Below are positions 62,549 through 64,000 of a DNA stretch of 64,000 nt, one piece after another (within the stretch, counting starts at the first letter, position 1; every line of letters starts with the position of its first letter). The translations under genes and the position numbers were made by a program. The notes below the pieces were generated by a model. The model had not been told where the DNA came from. It saw only the letters and a program-made list of their open reading frames with translations, and searched no databases. This stretch comes from Shimia sp040225985 (GTDB lineage: Bacteria > Pseudomonadota > Alphaproteobacteria > Rhodobacterales > Rhodobacteraceae), in NCBI RefSeq assembly GCF_040225985.1, contig NZ_JBBPEU010000001.1, positions 496,001 to 560,000 on the forward strand, in the 5' to 3' direction.

Positions 62549-63763
62549 TCAGCGCATCAGGCGCGGCAGTTCGCCGTTCAGCCCTGCCGCTTCGCGCATG
62601 AAGCCGCGCCGCAGGGCGGGCGAGGCGTTGACCAAACTCATGCCGATATCGCGCCCCAAACGCAGTAGCGGATTGTCATTTGAAAACAGCTTGTTGGTAA
62701 TGTCTGTCGCGGCAATCAGGGTGTGCGTGTCGAAGCGGCGCCATTCCTGATACCGTTCCAGAACGTTGATGGTGGCAAAGTCTTCGCCCCTCTGTTTGGC
62801 CTCTGACAAGATCTGCACAAGTGCGGCCACGTCCCGTAACCCGGCGTTCAACCCCTGACCGGCAATCGGATGCATCCCGTGTGCTGCATCGCCCACCAAT
62901 GCCACGTGATCGGCCACAAAGTCGTTCGCGACTGTCAGGTTCAAAGGATAGGTGAAACGCGCCCCGGCAAGTTCGATCTTGCCAAGGAAATCCCCGAAAC
63001 GGGGGCGCAGGACCGCCATGTAGTCTTCGTCAGACAGGGCCTGGATCGCGGCGGCGTTTTCGTCGGTTTCGCTCCAGACGATGGACGACATGTTGCCGGG
63101 CAGCGGCAGGATCGCAAGCGGCCCCGGCGGCATGAAGAACTGGTGCGCCACGCCATTATGCGGTTTTTCATGGGAAATGGCGCAAACAAGGGCGGTCTGA
63201 CCATAGTCCCAGCCTGTCCGTTTGATCCCGGCGCGTAGCGCAACGCCGCTTTGGCGACCATCGCAGCCAACCAGCAACCGCGCCTGCAGTGTCTTCCCCG
63301 AGGCCAGCGATACAGCCACACCCGTTGCGTCGACACTCTGGTCAACCACACTGTCTTCCGAGATCTGGGAAATTCGGCTTTCTTTGGTCAACGCATCCAT
63401 GAACGCGCGGTAGAGGAACCGGTCCTCTAGCATGAAGCCCATTGGCCCTTCTTCGATTTCGTTATGGTCAAAATGAAGAAAGAACGGGGCCGGGCCTTCG
63501 CCCGCGCGGCCATCGGTGACCTTAATGTCCATCATCGGCTGCGCGTTTGCAGCAACCGAAGGCCACACGCCTATCGCTGATAACAACCTTTTGGAAGCCA
63601 GCGCGAGGGCATAGCCGCGCCCGTCGAAATTGTCGTCGGCCCGCGCCATTGTGGGACGGTTGTCGACGATGGTCACGTCAAAGCCGGCTTGGGCCAGTCC
63701 AAGGGCCAGGGCGGGTCCGTTCAGCCCGCCGCCCGCGATCAGAATATCGGTGTCAAACTGCAT
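62549..63763 (-). CDS. UbiH/UbiF/COQ6-family FAD monooxygenase
   Basis: 404 residues from the ATG at 63763. FAD motif ILIAGGGLNGPALALGLAQA, the GRARLLVGCDGRQSGVA-type segment, and DHVALVGDAAHGMHPIAGQG that is the family hallmark. It hydroxylates the ring of a ubiquinone precursor; which position (C5, C6 or C1) is not resolved. The ORF extends to 63823 but TTGAGGG precedes ATG 63763. Confidence 0.92.
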   Translation of the reverse strand: MQFDTDILIAGGGLNGPALALGLAQAGFDVTIVDNRPTMARADDNFDGRGYALALASKRLLSAIGVWPSVAANAQPMMDIKVTDGRAGEGPAPFFLHFDHNEIEEGPMGFMLEDRFLYRAFMDALTKESRISQISEDSVVDQSVDATGVAVSLASGKTLQARLLVGCDGRQSGVALRAGIKRTGWDYGQTALVCAISHEKPHNGVAHQFFMPPGPLAILPLPGNMSSIVWSETDENAAAIQALSDEDYMAVLRPRFGDFLGKIELAGARFTYPLNLTVANDFVADHVALVGDAAHGMHPIAGQGLNAGLRDVAALVQILSEAKQRGEDFATINVLERYQEWRRFDTHTLIAATDITNKLFSNDNPLLRLGRDIGMSLVNASPALRRGFMREAAGLNGELPRLMR

Positions 63764-63852
63764 GCCCTCAATATGCGTGGCGAAACGGGATTGTCCATGA
63801 GTCGCAAGGCCGCTACCGTTCATTAAAGAGATATTTCTTCGGGGGAATGCGC

Positions 63853-64000
63853 ATGTTTGACTGGCTCGGGAAAAGCGCCGCAGAACTGGGGCGGGGGATT
63901 GCAGAAGGTGCGATTGATCCCGTGGCGCTGACGCAGGCTTTTCTCGGGGCGATCGACAGCCATGATGCGCGCGACCGGATTTATTCGGTCGTGACTCATG
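63853..64000 (+). CDS. Amidase signature family protein, 3' end cut by window
   Basis: First 49 residues (MFDWLGKSAAELGRGIAEGA, then IDPVALTQAFLGAIDSH, continuing DARDRIYSVVTH). The helical start resembles the N-terminus of GatA-type amidases, which precedes the Lys-Ser-Ser catalytic core outside the window. A second ATG at 63847 is in frame. It is divergent from the UbiH-like gene. Confidence 0.72.
   Translation, partial: MFDWLGKSAAELGRGIAEGAIDPVALTQAFLGAIDSHDARDRIYSVVTH

Overview
The window looks like chromosomal DNA from a marine alphaproteobacterium of the Rhodobacterales (Roseobacter group). This is inferred from GC-rich DNA with alphaproteobacterial hallmarks: a CcrM-type GANTC methyltransferase, a CenR-like response regulator, the leuS-lptE-holA block, a DUF3576 lipoprotein, a DUF2125 protein, a 308-residue porin, and protein sequences that resemble roseobacter homologues I know. 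No phage, insertion sequence, CRISPR array, rRNA operon or plasmid origin was seen. One tRNA gene (Arg, anticodon CCT) is present.

Layout. 1-5 kb: acyl-CoA catabolic operon (acyl-CoA dehydrogenase, thioesterase, crotonase, acyl-CoA ligase) followed by a serine hydrolase. 5-8.2 kb: zinc uptake, with zur-znuC-znuB divergent from znuA around one Zur box. 8.2-14.8 kb: a DUF2165 membrane protein, then a five-gene leftward catabolic operon (creatininase-like, deaminase-like amidohydrolase, FAD-linked oxidase, 2-oxoglutarate dioxygenase, Tat-exported solute-binding protein) ending in a strong terminator. 15-20.4 kb: a surface-glycan cluster of three glycosyltransferases and an alpha/beta-hydrolase-like protein, followed by a convergent LacI regulator. 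21.6-24.2 kb: tRNA-Arg and pxpABC (5-oxoproline use). 24.2-27.5 kb: an apparent signalling unit (small secreted protein, membrane-anchored winged-helix protein, DUF427-adenylate cyclase fusion) with a repeat/palindrome array at its head and a divergent secreted protein. 27.6-31.4 kb: rnhB, ccrM, a second membrane adenylate cyclase and a small membrane protein. 31.6-44.5 kb: acetyltransferase, AlkB alkane hydroxylase, mutY, DUF721, DsbA-like protein, lpxK-waaA, a glutamine amidotransferase, cysQ-pmbA, DUF2125, an SDR-crotonase pair and an HNH protein. 44.6-54.2 kb: MscS channel, flavoprotein, small secreted protein, GST, holA-lptE-leuS, an inserted GT4 glycosyltransferase and a DUF3576 lipoprotein. 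54.8-64 kb: porin, PLP-binding YggS protein, L,D-transpeptidase, ribA, cenR-like regulator, GST, xthA, thioredoxin-TPR, LON-domain protein, Trm112-like protein, a UbiH-type hydroxylase and the start of an amidase.

Most of the window is core or near-core metabolism and envelope biology. The most unusual parts are the 24.2-26.9 kb signalling operon with its operator-like array, a glycosyltransferase whose last 50 residues resemble an IS3-type transposase helix-turn-helix, a double glycosyltransferase with a degenerate first domain, the five-gene catabolic operon of unknown substrate, and a WaaA homologue that appears to lack the usual catalytic glutamate. Family assignments come from recognising motifs in the translations; no database search was run.
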